A stretch of 64,000 nucleotides of DNA from Alkalitalea saponilacus (GTDB lineage: Bacteria > Bacteroidota > Bacteroidia > Bacteroidales > Marinilabiliaceae), in NCBI RefSeq assembly GCF_900168165.1, contig NZ_FUYV01000005.1:62001-126000 (forward strand). The letters are read 5' to 3'. The notes below the pieces were generated by a model, which was not told the origin of the DNA, made no database searches, and saw only the letters and a list, made by a program, of their open reading frames with translations. Shown here piece after piece: positions 1-9,709 of the stretch. A program made the translations under genes and the position numbers. Numbering within the stretch: position 1 is the stretch's first letter; each line of letters begins with the position of its first letter.

Positions 1-1737
1 GCATGGAGTTATGGAAAAGCTGAAACACTAACCCTCTTAATTCCAAATTTTATGGGAGGGGCATCGGAGCCCATTGGTCTAAAACCAGAACTTCTGGATG
101 GCATTGAAGATCGCATCAGCGAAGAGATGATATCAAGAGGATACAATCTTGGTGAACAGCATGGCCAGTTTGTGGGTCAGCTGGCCAACGAAGTGGCTCA
201 GCAGTCTCAATACTGGGGAAGTAAACCATTCACATCGGGGCCGGTTTATGCAGGAGCCATCGTGTTTTTCCTGTTCATCCTTGGGCTGTTTATCTACAGA
301 GGGAAAGAGAAATGGTGGCTGTTGGCCGGAACCATACTCAGTATTTTATTGGCCTGGGGTAAAAACCTGGAATGGTTTAACATGTTGATGTTTAACTATT
401 TTCCGTTATACAATAAATTCCGTACCGTTGAGATGGCGTTGGTTATCGCTTCGCTCACCATCCCGGTTATGGCGATATTAACACTCAGGGAAGTTTTTAA
501 TAACCCACAAATTATTAGGGAAAAATCAAATCAATTTTTAGCAGCGTTTGGATTAAGTGGTGGTGTTGCACTCTTTTTCTATCTCTTCCCCGGCATTTTG
601 AGCTATATGAATGAGTTTGAGATGTCGTCGCTGATGTCGCAACAGGCATCAAATCCTGATCAGGCCTTTATCTATGATATATTGATGAGGGAAATGCAAA
701 ATGCCCGGATGGCGCTGCTGAAGGCCGACGCCTTCAGATCCTTGGTTTTTGTTGCTCTGGCAAGTGCCTCGCTATGGTTCTTCTCAGGTAATAAGATTTC
801 TGCCAAATATGTTATTCCGGGAATTTTAATTCTGATACTGGTGGATTTATGGGGCGTGGATAAAAGATATCTGAATAATGATGATTTTGTTCCTGCCCGC
901 CAAATGCGCGCACTTTATACGCCTAATGAAGCCGATAGAATCATTCTTGAGGATGATGACCCACATTTCAGGGTTTTCAACTTACGTAATCCCTTTAACG
1001 AAGTACACACCAGTTATTTTCATAAATCCATCGGGGGTTATCACGGGGCAAAACTTCAGCGGTATCAGGATGTCATTGATTATCATCTGGGTGATTACAT
1101 GCGCCAACTTTCCATGTCGGTTCAGCAAAGCAGAAATACTGAATTTATCCGTCCGCTACTATCCCACATGCCAGTGCTAAATATGCTCAATGCAAAGTAT
1201 ATTGTGGCACACCCTGAAATGGCTCCGGTTTTAAATCCCTATGCCAAAGGCAATGCGTGGCTTGTTGAAAATATCCACACCGTTGGAAGCACTCTTGAGG
1301 AGCTACAGGCCATTGCTAGTGTTGATTTAGCTGATAATGCGGTGGTTCATATGGATTTCGCAGACATATTGGAGCAGAAGACCATTGGTTCGGGTGGCGG
1401 ACACATAGAGTTGATAAAAGAAAGGCTTGATTATTTACAATATTTATCGAATACAGACTCTCCAACTTTTGCTGTATTCAGTGAAATCTATTATACCGGC
1501 GGGTGGAGAGCATTTATTAATGGTGAAGAGGTTCCCATCATACGTGCCAATTACCTGCTGAGGGGATTATTTGTACCGGCAGGTAACAACACCATTGAAT
1601 TCAGGTTTGAACCTGTTTCGTATCGCTACGGAAAACTGATATCATATATCAGTTCAATTCTGATTTTGTTATTGGTTGGTCTGTTCTTCTGGAAAAGAGA
1701 TAAATTTAGAACTCCGAATCAGGAGATAATCGATTAG
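1..1737 (+). CDS. YfhO-family membrane protein, 3' part (5' end outside the window)
   Basis: The reading frame is open from base 1, and the residues before the first ATG (position 52) read as the conserved stretch of this family (WSYGKAETLTLLIPNFMGG), so the true start is upstream and about 578 residues are visible. YfhO-type proteins are large multi-pass membrane proteins thought to act in glycosylation or lipid-linked sugar transfer. Visible here are at least six hydrophobic segments (for example near 240-300, 310-360, 430-490, 540-620, 750-780 and 810-850), a soluble part, the typical late motif GGWRAFINGEEV followed by an extended beta region, and a last transmembrane helix near 1640-1690. 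It is followed by a strong bidirectional terminator. The family assignment is firm; the substrate is not known. Confidence 0.85.
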   Translation, partial: AWSYGKAETLTLLIPNFMGGASEPIGLKPELLDGIEDRISEEMISRGYNLGEQHGQFVGQLANEVAQQSQYWGSKPFTSGPVYAGAIVFFLFILGLFIYRGKEKWWLLAGTILSILLAWGKNLEWFNMLMFNYFPLYNKFRTVEMALVIASLTIPVMAILTLREVFNNPQIIREKSNQFLAAFGLSGGVALFFYLFPGILSYMNEFEMSSLMSQQASNPDQAFIYDILMREMQNARMALLKADAFRSLVFVALASASLWFFSGNKISAKYVIPGILILILVDLWGVDKRYLNNDDFVPARQMRALYTPNEADRIILEDDDPHFRVFNLRNPFNEVHTSYFHKSIGGYHGAKLQRYQDVIDYHLGDYMRQLSMSVQQSRNTEFIRPLLSHMPVLNMLNAKYIVAHPEMAPVLNPYAKGNAWLVENIHTVGSTLEELQAIASVDLADNAVVHMDFADILEQKTIGSGGGHIELIKERLDYLQYLSNTDSPTFAVFSEIYYTGGWRAFINGEEVPIIRANYLLRGLFVPAGNNTIEFRFEPVSYRYGKLISYISSILILLLVGLFFWKRDKFRTPNQEIID

Positions 1738-1760
1738 GATATAAAATGTAAATTAAAAAA

Positions 1761-1796
1761 TAAAGACCGTGAATTATTCACGGTCTTTATTTTTTA
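1761..1796. terminator. Bidirectional Rho-independent terminator
   Basis: A perfect 13-bp stem (1761-1773 with 1777-1789) with a 3-nt loop is flanked by a T run on the right and an A run on the left. It sits between two convergent genes, so it can stop transcription from both sides. Confidence 0.9.
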
Positions 1797-2717
1797 ATCC
1801 TGGCATATCTTGCCCAGAATTGCACTCTGCTCCATTTCCGTTATTGAAAGTTCAGACTCAATACGGATCATTTTTGTTTTTAATCCCTGTAGAAGAGCTT
1901 CCAGAGAGTTTTGTGTTTTACGTACGTAAAACAGCGCCAGTTTAATTTTTTTCTCTTCTAACCAATCAGCAATGAGGTTGTTAAAAAATGAATTTTTAAA
2001 GTCGGTGATGGCCTCCAGGTGGAGATTTAAATCTCTACCCTCCGAGAACTCACCCAATTCATTTTTAAAAGAGCACAACATCATATGAGCTCTTACCGAA
2101 TGATTAAACACATCATCGGAAGTATCTGACTCCTCGCCTGCATCAGTTCCCCAATATTGGATATCCCGTAAAACTCTTTGTAATACAATCAACTCGGTTC
2201 GTGCTTTTTCACCGGTTTCATGCGCAGAAACAGCTTCTTCCAGGTCAGCTTTAAGGTTTTCAATTTTAAATGTAAAGGGTATAAGCATCTGAGCATTTGT
2301 ATTTTCCGAACGATCTTCAATATACTTTTCCATCTCCTTCTTCACCTTAAGCTCCTCACGTTCCATGGATCTTATATTTCCGGATGGTAGTACTTGCATG
2401 AAAACCCTTTTTGTTAAATAATCAATGACTCTGGATCCGGCCATTTGATTTAACTTTGTGAGTAATAACTCCCTGCGTGATTTATTCTTCAGATGTTGAT
2501 TTTCCTCCAATATATTTAAAAAAACCTGATAAAGAGTCAGATTTTTTGCCATTGAAGCCCCAAGTTCATATTTTTTCAACCTTGTTTCTGCTTTTCGAAA
2601 AACCGAACGCTCATTTTTTAAAGCCTCACTACAGTTATCATATATTTTCTTTTGATAATTATAGCGTCGAATTTCTATTCGAGTTTCAGAAATCTTTTGT
2701 TGATAATGGTGAAACAT
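1794..2717 (-). CDS. Hypothetical helical protein (307 aa), no recognised family
   Basis: I do not recognise this protein. It is rich in Lys, Glu, Leu and Arg with long predicted helices. The first ~90 residues look like a coiled coil (KAETRLKKYELGASMAK region), followed by a second charged helical part (REELKVKKEMEKYIED) and a C-terminal helical domain ending near IESELSITEMEQSAILG. There is no signal peptide or membrane segment, so it is probably cytoplasmic. It stands alone: the convergent YfhO-type gene shares its terminator, and its upstream side faces a 327-bp gap. The length and regular codon use support a real gene. A structural or partner-binding role is only a guess. Confidence 0.65.
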   Translation of the reverse strand: MFHHYQQKISETRIEIRRYNYQKKIYDNCSEALKNERSVFRKAETRLKKYELGASMAKNLTLYQVFLNILEENQHLKNKSRRELLLTKLNQMAGSRVIDYLTKRVFMQVLPSGNIRSMEREELKVKKEMEKYIEDRSENTNAQMLIPFTFKIENLKADLEEAVSAHETGEKARTELIVLQRVLRDIQYWGTDAGEESDTSDDVFNHSVRAHMMLCSFKNELGEFSEGRDLNLHLEAITDFKNSFFNNLIADWLEEKKIKLALFYVRKTQNSLEALLQGLKTKMIRIESELSITEMEQSAILGKICQD

Positions 2718-3044
2718 AATGATCTTCTGTTAAAAATTCAGGAAAACAATACTCCTCATTTTCAAAATGCATCTAACTATCTACCTGCACTTTATGATCC
2801 TACCTTAACCAAGACACCTCAAAAATGATGAGTTAATTATTTCAATATTTCTACTTGGGCAGGGATCACACCTATTTAACTAAACAATCTGTTTTCAACA
2901 ATATAAACAAATTGATTGATAATTTTAAAGGACAGCATATTACAAAGACAATTCACAATTTACAGGCCAAACTTTCCCCGTGGTCAAAGATATATAAAAT
3001 TGGTAAAAGATTGTATACCTTTGACTTTAGTTTTTTGTTAATTT
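2718..3044. other. Gene-free stretch upstream of the hypothetical protein
   Basis: AT-rich spacer of 327 bp between two genes on the minus strand. It has one 69-codon open frame on the + strand (2855-3064) that has no family features and runs into the end of the next gene, so I do not call it. It probably carries the promoter of the 1794-2717 gene; I see no strong motif. Confidence 0.5.
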
Positions 3045-3836
3045 TCAGAACCTCTTGTGTTTAACGTAATAATAAATAAATCTTAGTGAAATTGGAATGT
3101 GATGTAACAGAGCAGGTAAGAATCCGAAGTAATGAGTCATGATTATGAATCTTTCTTTTAAACCGGGAAAAATATTTTGCCTTGTAAGTCCTCCTTCCAA
3201 AAATCTTGATAGAATCATCCCAGTATTTACCGCCACACCTGCACTCTTAAAGGCAAAAACTACCCAATCAAAATCCGCTGACAATCTATACCTAATGTTG
3301 TAATTCGAAGCAACTCTTCGGCTAACGATTACTGATTGATGACTTACCAGCATCCCGTTTAAAAAATCTCTGAATTTCAACTTTTTTTTAGGACGTAATC
3401 TCCGCAATCCGATCTCATGGCCAAAATAATCAACTATCATTGTTTCGCCGTAGTAAATATCAGCGCGGGGGAAGTTTTGGAAAATTTGTGACAAAACCTG
3501 CGGATCAGAAACCTCATCGCCTGAATTGATGAACCATAGATAATCGCCTGAAGCCAGACTCATCCCTTTATTCATTGCATCATAAAGACCTTCATCGGGC
3601 TCACTTATCCATAGAGAAGTTGCATACTCATATTTCCGGATGATCTCAATTGTATCGTCACTACTTTTCCCGTCAACGATGATGTACTCCAAATTACGAT
3701 AATCCAAAGCGGCAATGCTCTTAATCGTACGTTCAAGGGTCTCAGCACCATTGTAAACAACGGTAATTATCGAAACTTTGGGATAAAAGCCATTATTTAA
3801 ATGGAGATTTGTATTATGAGATAGTACAGAGTTCAT
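3045..3836 (-). CDS. Glycosyltransferase family 2 protein
   Basis: A GT-A fold glycosyltransferase of the WcaA/GT2 type, which transfers a sugar from a nucleotide-sugar to a growing surface glycan. The N-terminus has the family opening YPKVSIITVVYNGAETLERT, then IIVDGKSSDDT and the metal-binding DxD-like site in WFINSGDEV; the C-terminal part is variable as usual. The ATG at 3836 (giving 263 aa) is chosen because the frame extending to 4001 overlaps the divergent neighbour and its extra 55 residues have no GT2 character. It is divergent from the GT4 gene by 43 bp, so both may be controlled from one short intergenic region. The acceptor and donor sugar cannot be read from the sequence. Confidence 0.88.
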   Translation of the reverse strand: MNSVLSHNTNLHLNNGFYPKVSIITVVYNGAETLERTIKSIAALDYRNLEYIIVDGKSSDDTIEIIRKYEYATSLWISEPDEGLYDAMNKGMSLASGDYLWFINSGDEVSDPQVLSQIFQNFPRADIYYGETMIVDYFGHEIGLRRLRPKKKLKFRDFLNGMLVSHQSVIVSRRVASNYNIRYRLSADFDWVVFAFKSAGVAVNTGMILSRFLEGGLTRQNIFPGLKERFIIMTHYFGFLPALLHHIPISLRFIYYYVKHKRF

Positions 3837-3879
3837 ATATTTGTAGAATGACCTTTCAAATATAGTAATTAACAACGGA

Positions 3880-5154
3880 GTGAAAGAAGAAAAAAACGAA
3901 ATAAAGATTTGCCTGGTATCAACCTCTGACAGAACAGGCGGTGCTGCCATAGCAGCAAACCGCCTTTGGTATGCGCTTAAAGAACACGGAGCCAGTGCCA
4001 AAATGTTGGTTCAGAACAAATCATTAACCAACGAGGAAATCATTTCTACTTCAAAGAACTCCTTTCATAAAATCAAGCACTTCGTGCAGTTTGCTTCCGA
4101 AAGGTTAAAGGTAAGCACCATCATCCGTGACCAAAAAGATCGTTTCGCTTTTTCTCTGGCTTGCACAGGTAACAATATTCATCAACACCCGGCTATAAAA
4201 GAGTGCGATATCATTCACTTGCATTGGATTAACTTTGGATTTCTTTCTCTGAAAGCGATTGAAAATCTCCTGAACACCGGAAAACCTGTGCTTTGGACAT
4301 TTCATGACATGTGGCCATTTACCGGAGGGTGTCATTATAATGGTGACTGCTTTAAGTTTATGGAAGGATGTGGAAATTGCCCGTTATTAAAAAATCAACA
4401 TCAAAAAGATTATTCATTTAAACATATAAATAGAAAACATAGTTTATTATCCAGCAGTAATTTATATATATCCACACCATCAAAATGGTTTTCCAGTTTT
4501 GTGCAAACTAGTGCACTTCTAAAATCGAAAACCATCTATACTATTCCCAACACCCTTAATGATAGTATATTTAAAGTATACGATAAATTAAAGTCCCGTA
4601 ATTCATTATCATTAAGCAATAATTGCAAGTATATAGCATTTGGAGCACCCAATATTCATGACCGGAGAAAAGGTTTTGATCTGCTTGAAAAGGCATTAGA
4701 AAAAATTTCGCAGAACAAGTACAACCAGGATATCAATCTGTTGATTTTTGGCAAAGTGAAGAAAAAAATCAAATTTCCTTTTAAAGCACATTACTTCGAA
4801 TACATCAGCGATGAAAGAACACTGGCAACCATTTACAACGCAGCAGATGTAACAGTTGTCCCTTCACGCCAGGAAACATTCGGCCAAACAGCTTCCGAAT
4901 CACTGGCATGCGGGACTCCTGTTGTTGCTTTCAATTCAAGCGGTTTAACTGAAATAGTAGATCACAAACAGAATGGGTATCTTGCTGAGCCATTTAATGC
5001 AGAGGATTTAAAAGATGGAATCGAGTGGCTATTGGAGCATCCGAACACAGTCAAACTGACTCAAAACGCCAGAGAAGCATTTCAAAGAAAATTTGGGTCA
5101 CAGACTATATATTCACTTCAGATGGAATTGTATAAAGCAATGTTATACAGCTAA
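3880..5154 (+). CDS. Glycosyltransferase family 4 protein
   Basis: A GT-B fold retaining glycosyltransferase, 424 aa. The N-terminal domain has the glycine-rich opening STSDRTGGAAIAANRL, and DIIHLHWIN and TFHDMWPFTGGCHY, with a Cys-rich EGCGNCP motif seen in many Bacteroidota surface-glycan GT4 enzymes. The C-terminal nucleotide-sugar domain has GAPNIHDRRKGFDLL, VVPSRQETFGQTASESLACGTPVV with the E-x7-E type site, and LEHPNTVKL near the end. The start is GTG at 3880. It likely works with the divergent GT2 in polysaccharide or O-antigen synthesis. Its exact linkage is unknown. Confidence 0.9.
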   Translation: MKEEKNEIKICLVSTSDRTGGAAIAANRLWYALKEHGASAKMLVQNKSLTNEEIISTSKNSFHKIKHFVQFASERLKVSTIIRDQKDRFAFSLACTGNNIHQHPAIKECDIIHLHWINFGFLSLKAIENLLNTGKPVLWTFHDMWPFTGGCHYNGDCFKFMEGCGNCPLLKNQHQKDYSFKHINRKHSLLSSSNLYISTPSKWFSSFVQTSALLKSKTIYTIPNTLNDSIFKVYDKLKSRNSLSLSNNCKYIAFGAPNIHDRRKGFDLLEKALEKISQNKYNQDINLLIFGKVKKKIKFPFKAHYFEYISDERTLATIYNAADVTVVPSRQETFGQTASESLACGTPVVAFNSSGLTEIVDHKQNGYLAEPFNAEDLKDGIEWLLEHPNTVKLTQNAREAFQRKFGSQTIYSLQMELYKAMLYS

Positions 5155-5246
5155 CTATATATCTTGTGACACTCACCCGACATTTCACCTTATCAAGCTG
5201 TTATACAACACAATATCAATCCGTCAAAAATACGACTATAATGGAG

Positions 5247-5771
5247 TTAAATCGACCTATTGGTTTTGAGTAAATCCGCCAAAGGAATCAAGTCAATCTC
5301 AGGAAGAGGTAATTCATCTTGACTATTTAGAAACTCCTGATTCAGCATATATAACCGGCTATTCCATCGGTCTTGTTCATGAAACCGGGTTTCAGAAAAA
5401 TAGTCTTCATCAACATCTGAAAAATTGAGTTCACAGTGTGAAAGCACCCATTCCTCGTCAATCATATATAACAAAGGTAAACCATGAGTTCTGCATATAA
5501 AGGGTCGGTAGGGATAAATGCTGCAACTGTTATCCACCAATAAGGGACAAACATCATCCCCATGGTCTGCTTTATCCTTATTAAGATGCGTCTGCTCTGA
5601 ACGTATAACTTCATATTCAACGGGTAAAACTTTGAATGACAAACAACAAAGCGAGCAACCCTTTTTACACATCATATGATTTTGATGCAACTTCTCAAGA
5701 CTGGCAATCTCTTCATCAAGTTCACGCCGCAGATCAAGATATTTCTTCTTTATGCTTTCTTTTAGTACCAT
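5247..5771 (-). CDS. YkgJ-type cysteine cluster protein
   Basis: A small 174-aa protein of the YkgJ (zinc/iron-chelating, CxxxCxxC) family. The N-terminal CKKGCSLCC and the later CPLLVDNSCSIYPYRPFICR and HGLPL match the family's conserved Cys pattern, which is thought to bind an Fe-S cluster or zinc; the biochemical role is unproven. There is no signal peptide. It lies 21 bp downstream of the large sensor kinase on the same strand and could be cotranscribed with it. Eight-odd conserved residues make the family call firm, the function open. Confidence 0.85.
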   Translation of the reverse strand: MVLKESIKKKYLDLRRELDEEIASLEKLHQNHMMCKKGCSLCCLSFKVLPVEYEVIRSEQTHLNKDKADHGDDVCPLLVDNSCSIYPYRPFICRTHGLPLLYMIDEEWVLSHCELNFSDVDEDYFSETRFHEQDRWNSRLYMLNQEFLNSQDELPLPEIDLIPLADLLKTNRSI

Positions 5772-5792
5772 TCGAATTAAAATATAGATAGA

Positions 5793-8700
5793 TTACAATG
5801 GAATAGAGAACCTGAAAACTGAACCCTTCCCGGGTTTTGACTCTAACCAGATTTTACCGCCCATCAATTCAACGTGTCCTTTGCAAATAGCAAGGCCCAA
5901 ACCGGTACCCCCATATTTGGTTTGCACATCCGGGTTTGCTTGTCTGAATCTTTCAAATACCTTATCCTGCATTTTTATAGGGATTCCTATTCCGGTATCA
6001 CTTACAAAAAACACGATCTGTTTCTTATCTTCATCAACGCTTTCTACTCCATAAACCACTTCACCCTTTTCTGTGAACTTAAGAGCATTGCCAATTAAAT
6101 TATTAAACACCTGCTTCAATTTCAATTCATCTGTTTTTATAGAAAATCTATCGGGAAGGCTGGATAATATAACAGACTCAAGAACAATGCCTTTTTTAGT
6201 TGCATTATTACTAAATACCGACTTTAAATCAATTAACAGCTCTTTTAGGATAATCTTTTGAAGGTTCATTTTCTCTTGTTGTGTTTCAATTGTGGATATG
6301 GTCAAAATGTCGTTGACCAGATTCAACAATTCACGGCTGCTGTTTACTATGATTTCAGAGAAATTGACTTTATCATTTTCTTCAAAATCGGGCAACGCCA
6401 ACATCTCAGAAAAACCAATAATGGCATTTAAAGGTGTTCGGATTTCATGTGATACGTTTTGCAAAAATGCCGTTTTCAGGTTTTCGCTCTCCTGAGCACG
6501 CTCAATAGCTTGAACCAGCTCCTCGTTGGTGCTTTGCATCTCCTCATTAATGGACTGATACTCTTCATTAAGCATGGCATATTCTTCATTTTGCTGTTGC
6601 AATCTACCCTTGCTTTCCTTAAGTTCTTCTTCGTAGTTTTTTTCCCGGGTAACATCACGCCCAACACCAATATACGCAACCGGCTCTCCTTCCTCCAGTA
6701 TCGCACTATTGTCCCAACTGATCCACTTCCAACCTGAACTCAATTTTATTTTCTGTTCAAAACGAACTCTGTATGGAGGCTTTTTTAATTTCTCCAAAGC
6801 TTCCAGTGACGACACCGCACTTTTAGAGTCAATAGGAGGTATAAAAACCTTTCCTATAATTTCTTTATCTGATTTATCTACAGCACTACAGAAAGATGGA
6901 CTCGCGTATAGATAGCGTCCTTCAAGATCAACTTTAATGATAAAGTCATTCTGATTTTCCACCAGAAACCGATAATTCTCCTCACTTAATCTTAAAGCTT
7001 CCCGAGCTTCCATCATTTCAGTTACATCTCTTGTAACTCCCAAAACCTCTTTCACACGCCCGTGTTCGTTTGGAATAAGAGTTGTGGTTACCTCAGTAAC
7101 AATGATACCTCCTCCTTTCTTTATCTGGTTCAAAATAACTGTTCGGGTGCGATAGGACTCATCGCCGCTTTCAAATTTCAAAATTCTGTGTGGCAATGAT
7201 TCTGAAACAAATTTAAAGGAGTCAGGACTCAGAATATCTATAAGTTTAAAATTCAGGGACTCTTCAACAGAATATCCACTTACCCGTTCAACAGAGGGAC
7301 TCATATACCGAAACTTATGAGTCACGGCATCCATTACCCAAATAACATCTCCCACATTTTCAGAGATCATACGGTATTTCTCTTCACTCTCCCTAATTGT
7401 ACGTTCGGCAAGTACCCTGTGTGACACATCGGTAAAAACTGTTGCAAAAGTTTCGTCACTCATGGAAATGGCCGAAACATCAAAATACCTGTCCATGGGC
7501 TCAAAATACTCCTCAAAACGAATAGAAGTCCCTTCTTCCACAACTCTGCTAAAAACATCTAAAAAAGGAGCTTTTGATTGTTGGTAAAGATCGGTAGCTG
7601 TTTTACCAATAACCTCTTTCCTTGTCAAACCAAGTATTCTTGAATATGCTGCATTAATATCAATCAAGGTATAATCTGTAATTTCTCGCTTATCATTTCT
7701 GATGACCCGGTGCATGGCAACTCCCTCGGCCATAGAGTTAAATAAAAGAGAAAAGCGCTGTTCGCTCCTGTTTAGTTCACGGGTTCGCTTTTCAACATCG
7801 TGCTCCAATCTTGTTTTTCGGGTACTTAAAAGTCCCACCACAAAAGAGAGAATAAGGGTCATGAGAATAGCCAAAGGCAGGGAAACAGGCAAGGCAATAG
7901 ATGGATGGGTTCGGTTAAAAAAATGACCCGGGAAAAAATCAAGTTTCCATGCTTTTCCGTACATAAATAAAAAGTACCCGGCTGACATATCTGTTGATTT
8001 TTGATCACGCATAACCTCATCCCCAAATCGGCCAATATGAATAAAATCATCCTGATTTTCTACCACTCCGAATTTAACATTAAAGAGATTTTCTTCAGAC
8101 CCACGAAGTGCAACGGATCTGCCTAAAAGCTTATTTGTATTTACGACCAAATAGACGAGACCATTGGAATTATTTTCTTCATTCGAAAAGGGAATATAGA
8201 AGATCAACCTTGATTCTAGGGTGTCCGCCTCATTAAATAATATTTCTGTAGACAGAATTCGTTGTGAAACAGCATAATCAATTACATGCTTTGTATGAAT
8301 GGAAAACTCTGGAAAACTATTGCCAACTTCAAACAAATCCTGAAAACCTCGCTCATTTTGACGCACAACATATTGGTTGTATCTCTCTTCAGCCCATCCG
8401 ATCGATTCAACAAATTCAAGTTCCAGTAAAAAATTAACTTCCTCTCTAAACAGCTCCTCCTCAATTTCAAAAAGCCGGCTCATAGAATTCGAAGTCCGCA
8501 TCAAATGCCACTCAAAAGTACGCATATAAGACCTAAACTGGTTGGCTTGTATAGATGAGGATTGTTTAAAAATCTCTTTTCTGTACCTGTATTCAATCCG
8601 AACTGAAAACCAGATTATTAAACCAGAAATCAATACGGAACCTATAAAAGTAAAAATGGCTTCAGGACTTTGCCACCAAATCGAACGTTCGATTCGCATG

Positions 8701-9464
8701 ATGTGCGGTCTTGAAAAAATAAGGTTTCCGAACAAGAGGATCAAAAGCAGAGCAATGACCAGAAACTTTGGAAGTATTAATGCCTGTCGGACCTCATTAA
8801 TCCATTCATGTTCATGGATGTCCATACCAACAACCATAAAAGGCTCTGGAGAATGTTGTCGGAATACCGGATAGAAAGCACTGATATAATGGCCAAACTC
8901 ATCTTCATAAGGGCCCACTATCAGATGGTTGCCTTTTCTAAATACATCCATTAATCCTTGCGGAGGTATTTTATAAATATCCCCCGGTTTTGAGGCATGA
9001 AAAAGATCGGGGTGTATGCTTTCAGGTCCGAATAAAATTTGAGAATCCCGCAAAACCATGGTATAGATATCTCTGTAATTCAGCATCCCGGATGCATCAC
9101 GGAATTGCTGGTTTAGTTGATGATATACAGGATTATCAAGGTCGGACAGATTAAATTCCAGGTTTGAAATGGTGCGAAAACTAAGTCCCTCTGCGACAGC
9201 CTGTGCGCCTGATAACAATTCCCTCCGCAGCTCATTTTCCCGAACATTTTTAAAATGATGCACTATAAAGATACCCCCAAGAAATAAAACAAGACTCAAA
9301 TACGCAATGACCATTCGTATGGTTTTCTTTCCTTGCAACTCGCTGATGTCAGCGTTAAACTTCGAAATCAATTCGGATTTTCGAAATGCCAGATAAAAAA
9401 TGACTATTACCACTCCTAAAGCGACAATATTCATAACAAAATGAGAAACACCATAGCTGATCAT
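5793..9464 (-). CDS. Orphan multi-sensor histidine kinase (double extracytoplasmic sensor, three PAS domains)
   Basis: A 1223-residue membrane sensor kinase. Order seen: membrane segments near 10-28 and 49-68, a Cache-like extracytoplasmic region (~70-225), membrane segments near 230-250 and 270-290, a CHASE-like extracytoplasmic region (~295-510, with the hallmark FVESIGWAEERYN), a membrane segment near 525-547, three PAS domains (~565-690, 694-815 and 826-940), a Glu/Gln-rich coiled coil (~945-995), HisKA with phospho-acceptor H1006 in VSHEIRTPLN, and HATPase_c (N box NLIGNALKF, G1 SDTGIGIP, G2 GGTGLGLAI) ending the protein. There is no receiver domain and no response-regulator gene nearby, so its partner is encoded elsewhere. 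The ligand is unknown; a role in controlling the surrounding glycan genes is only suggested by position. Confidence 0.93.
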   Translation of the reverse strand: MISYGVSHFVMNIVALGVVIVIFYLAFRKSELISKFNADISELQGKKTIRMVIAYLSLVLFLGGIFIVHHFKNVRENELRRELLSGAQAVAEGLSFRTISNLEFNLSDLDNPVYHQLNQQFRDASGMLNYRDIYTMVLRDSQILFGPESIHPDLFHASKPGDIYKIPPQGLMDVFRKGNHLIVGPYEDEFGHYISAFYPVFRQHSPEPFMVVGMDIHEHEWINEVRQALILPKFLVIALLLILLFGNLIFSRPHIMRIERSIWWQSPEAIFTFIGSVLISGLIIWFSVRIEYRYRKEIFKQSSSIQANQFRSYMRTFEWHLMRTSNSMSRLFEIEEELFREEVNFLLELEFVESIGWAEERYNQYVVRQNERGFQDLFEVGNSFPEFSIHTKHVIDYAVSQRILSTEILFNEADTLESRLIFYIPFSNEENNSNGLVYLVVNTNKLLGRSVALRGSEENLFNVKFGVVENQDDFIHIGRFGDEVMRDQKSTDMSAGYFLFMYGKAWKLDFFPGHFFNRTHPSIALPVSLPLAILMTLILSFVVGLLSTRKTRLEHDVEKRTRELNRSEQRFSLLFNSMAEGVAMHRVIRNDKREITDYTLIDINAAYSRILGLTRKEVIGKTATDLYQQSKAPFLDVFSRVVEEGTSIRFEEYFEPMDRYFDVSAISMSDETFATVFTDVSHRVLAERTIRESEEKYRMISENVGDVIWVMDAVTHKFRYMSPSVERVSGYSVEESLNFKLIDILSPDSFKFVSESLPHRILKFESGDESYRTRTVILNQIKKGGGIIVTEVTTTLIPNEHGRVKEVLGVTRDVTEMMEAREALRLSEENYRFLVENQNDFIIKVDLEGRYLYASPSFCSAVDKSDKEIIGKVFIPPIDSKSAVSSLEALEKLKKPPYRVRFEQKIKLSSGWKWISWDNSAILEEGEPVAYIGVGRDVTREKNYEEELKESKGRLQQQNEEYAMLNEEYQSINEEMQSTNEELVQAIERAQESENLKTAFLQNVSHEIRTPLNAIIGFSEMLALPDFEENDKVNFSEIIVNSSRELLNLVNDILTISTIETQQEKMNLQKIILKELLIDLKSVFSNNATKKGIVLESVILSSLPDRFSIKTDELKLKQVFNNLIGNALKFTEKGEVVYGVESVDEDKKQIVFFVSDTGIGIPIKMQDKVFERFRQANPDVQTKYGGTGLGLAICKGHVELMGGKIWLESKPGKGSVFRFSIPL

Positions 9465-9709
9465 TAGACGTTTTGGTTAATTCAGGATTTAAATTTAATA
9501 GGATTGAGAGCAGGTTGTCAAAATGAAAATATCCCGGGGATATCCCTATCATGTATTTACTGCCCAGGAATAGCTTTGTTTTATAAGCATTTTTTCAGTA
9601 TTGCAGCTTCAAAAAAAACACAACCTCATTTTGTCAATTCCACTCTAATTCAGGCACGTAATTTACAAATAATTTTAATTCTATGATATTTTCATCTCCT
9701 GATAATCTA

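Noticed and set aside
2855-3064. 69-codon + strand frame in the gap after the hypothetical protein
   Set aside because: No family features, no helpful start context, and it runs into the end of the GT2 gene on the other strand; composition is that of the AT-rich spacer.
3837-4001. N-terminal extension of the GT2 gene to 4001
   Set aside because: The extra residues overlap the divergent GT4 gene and do not resemble GT2; the ATG at 3836 gives the normal opening.
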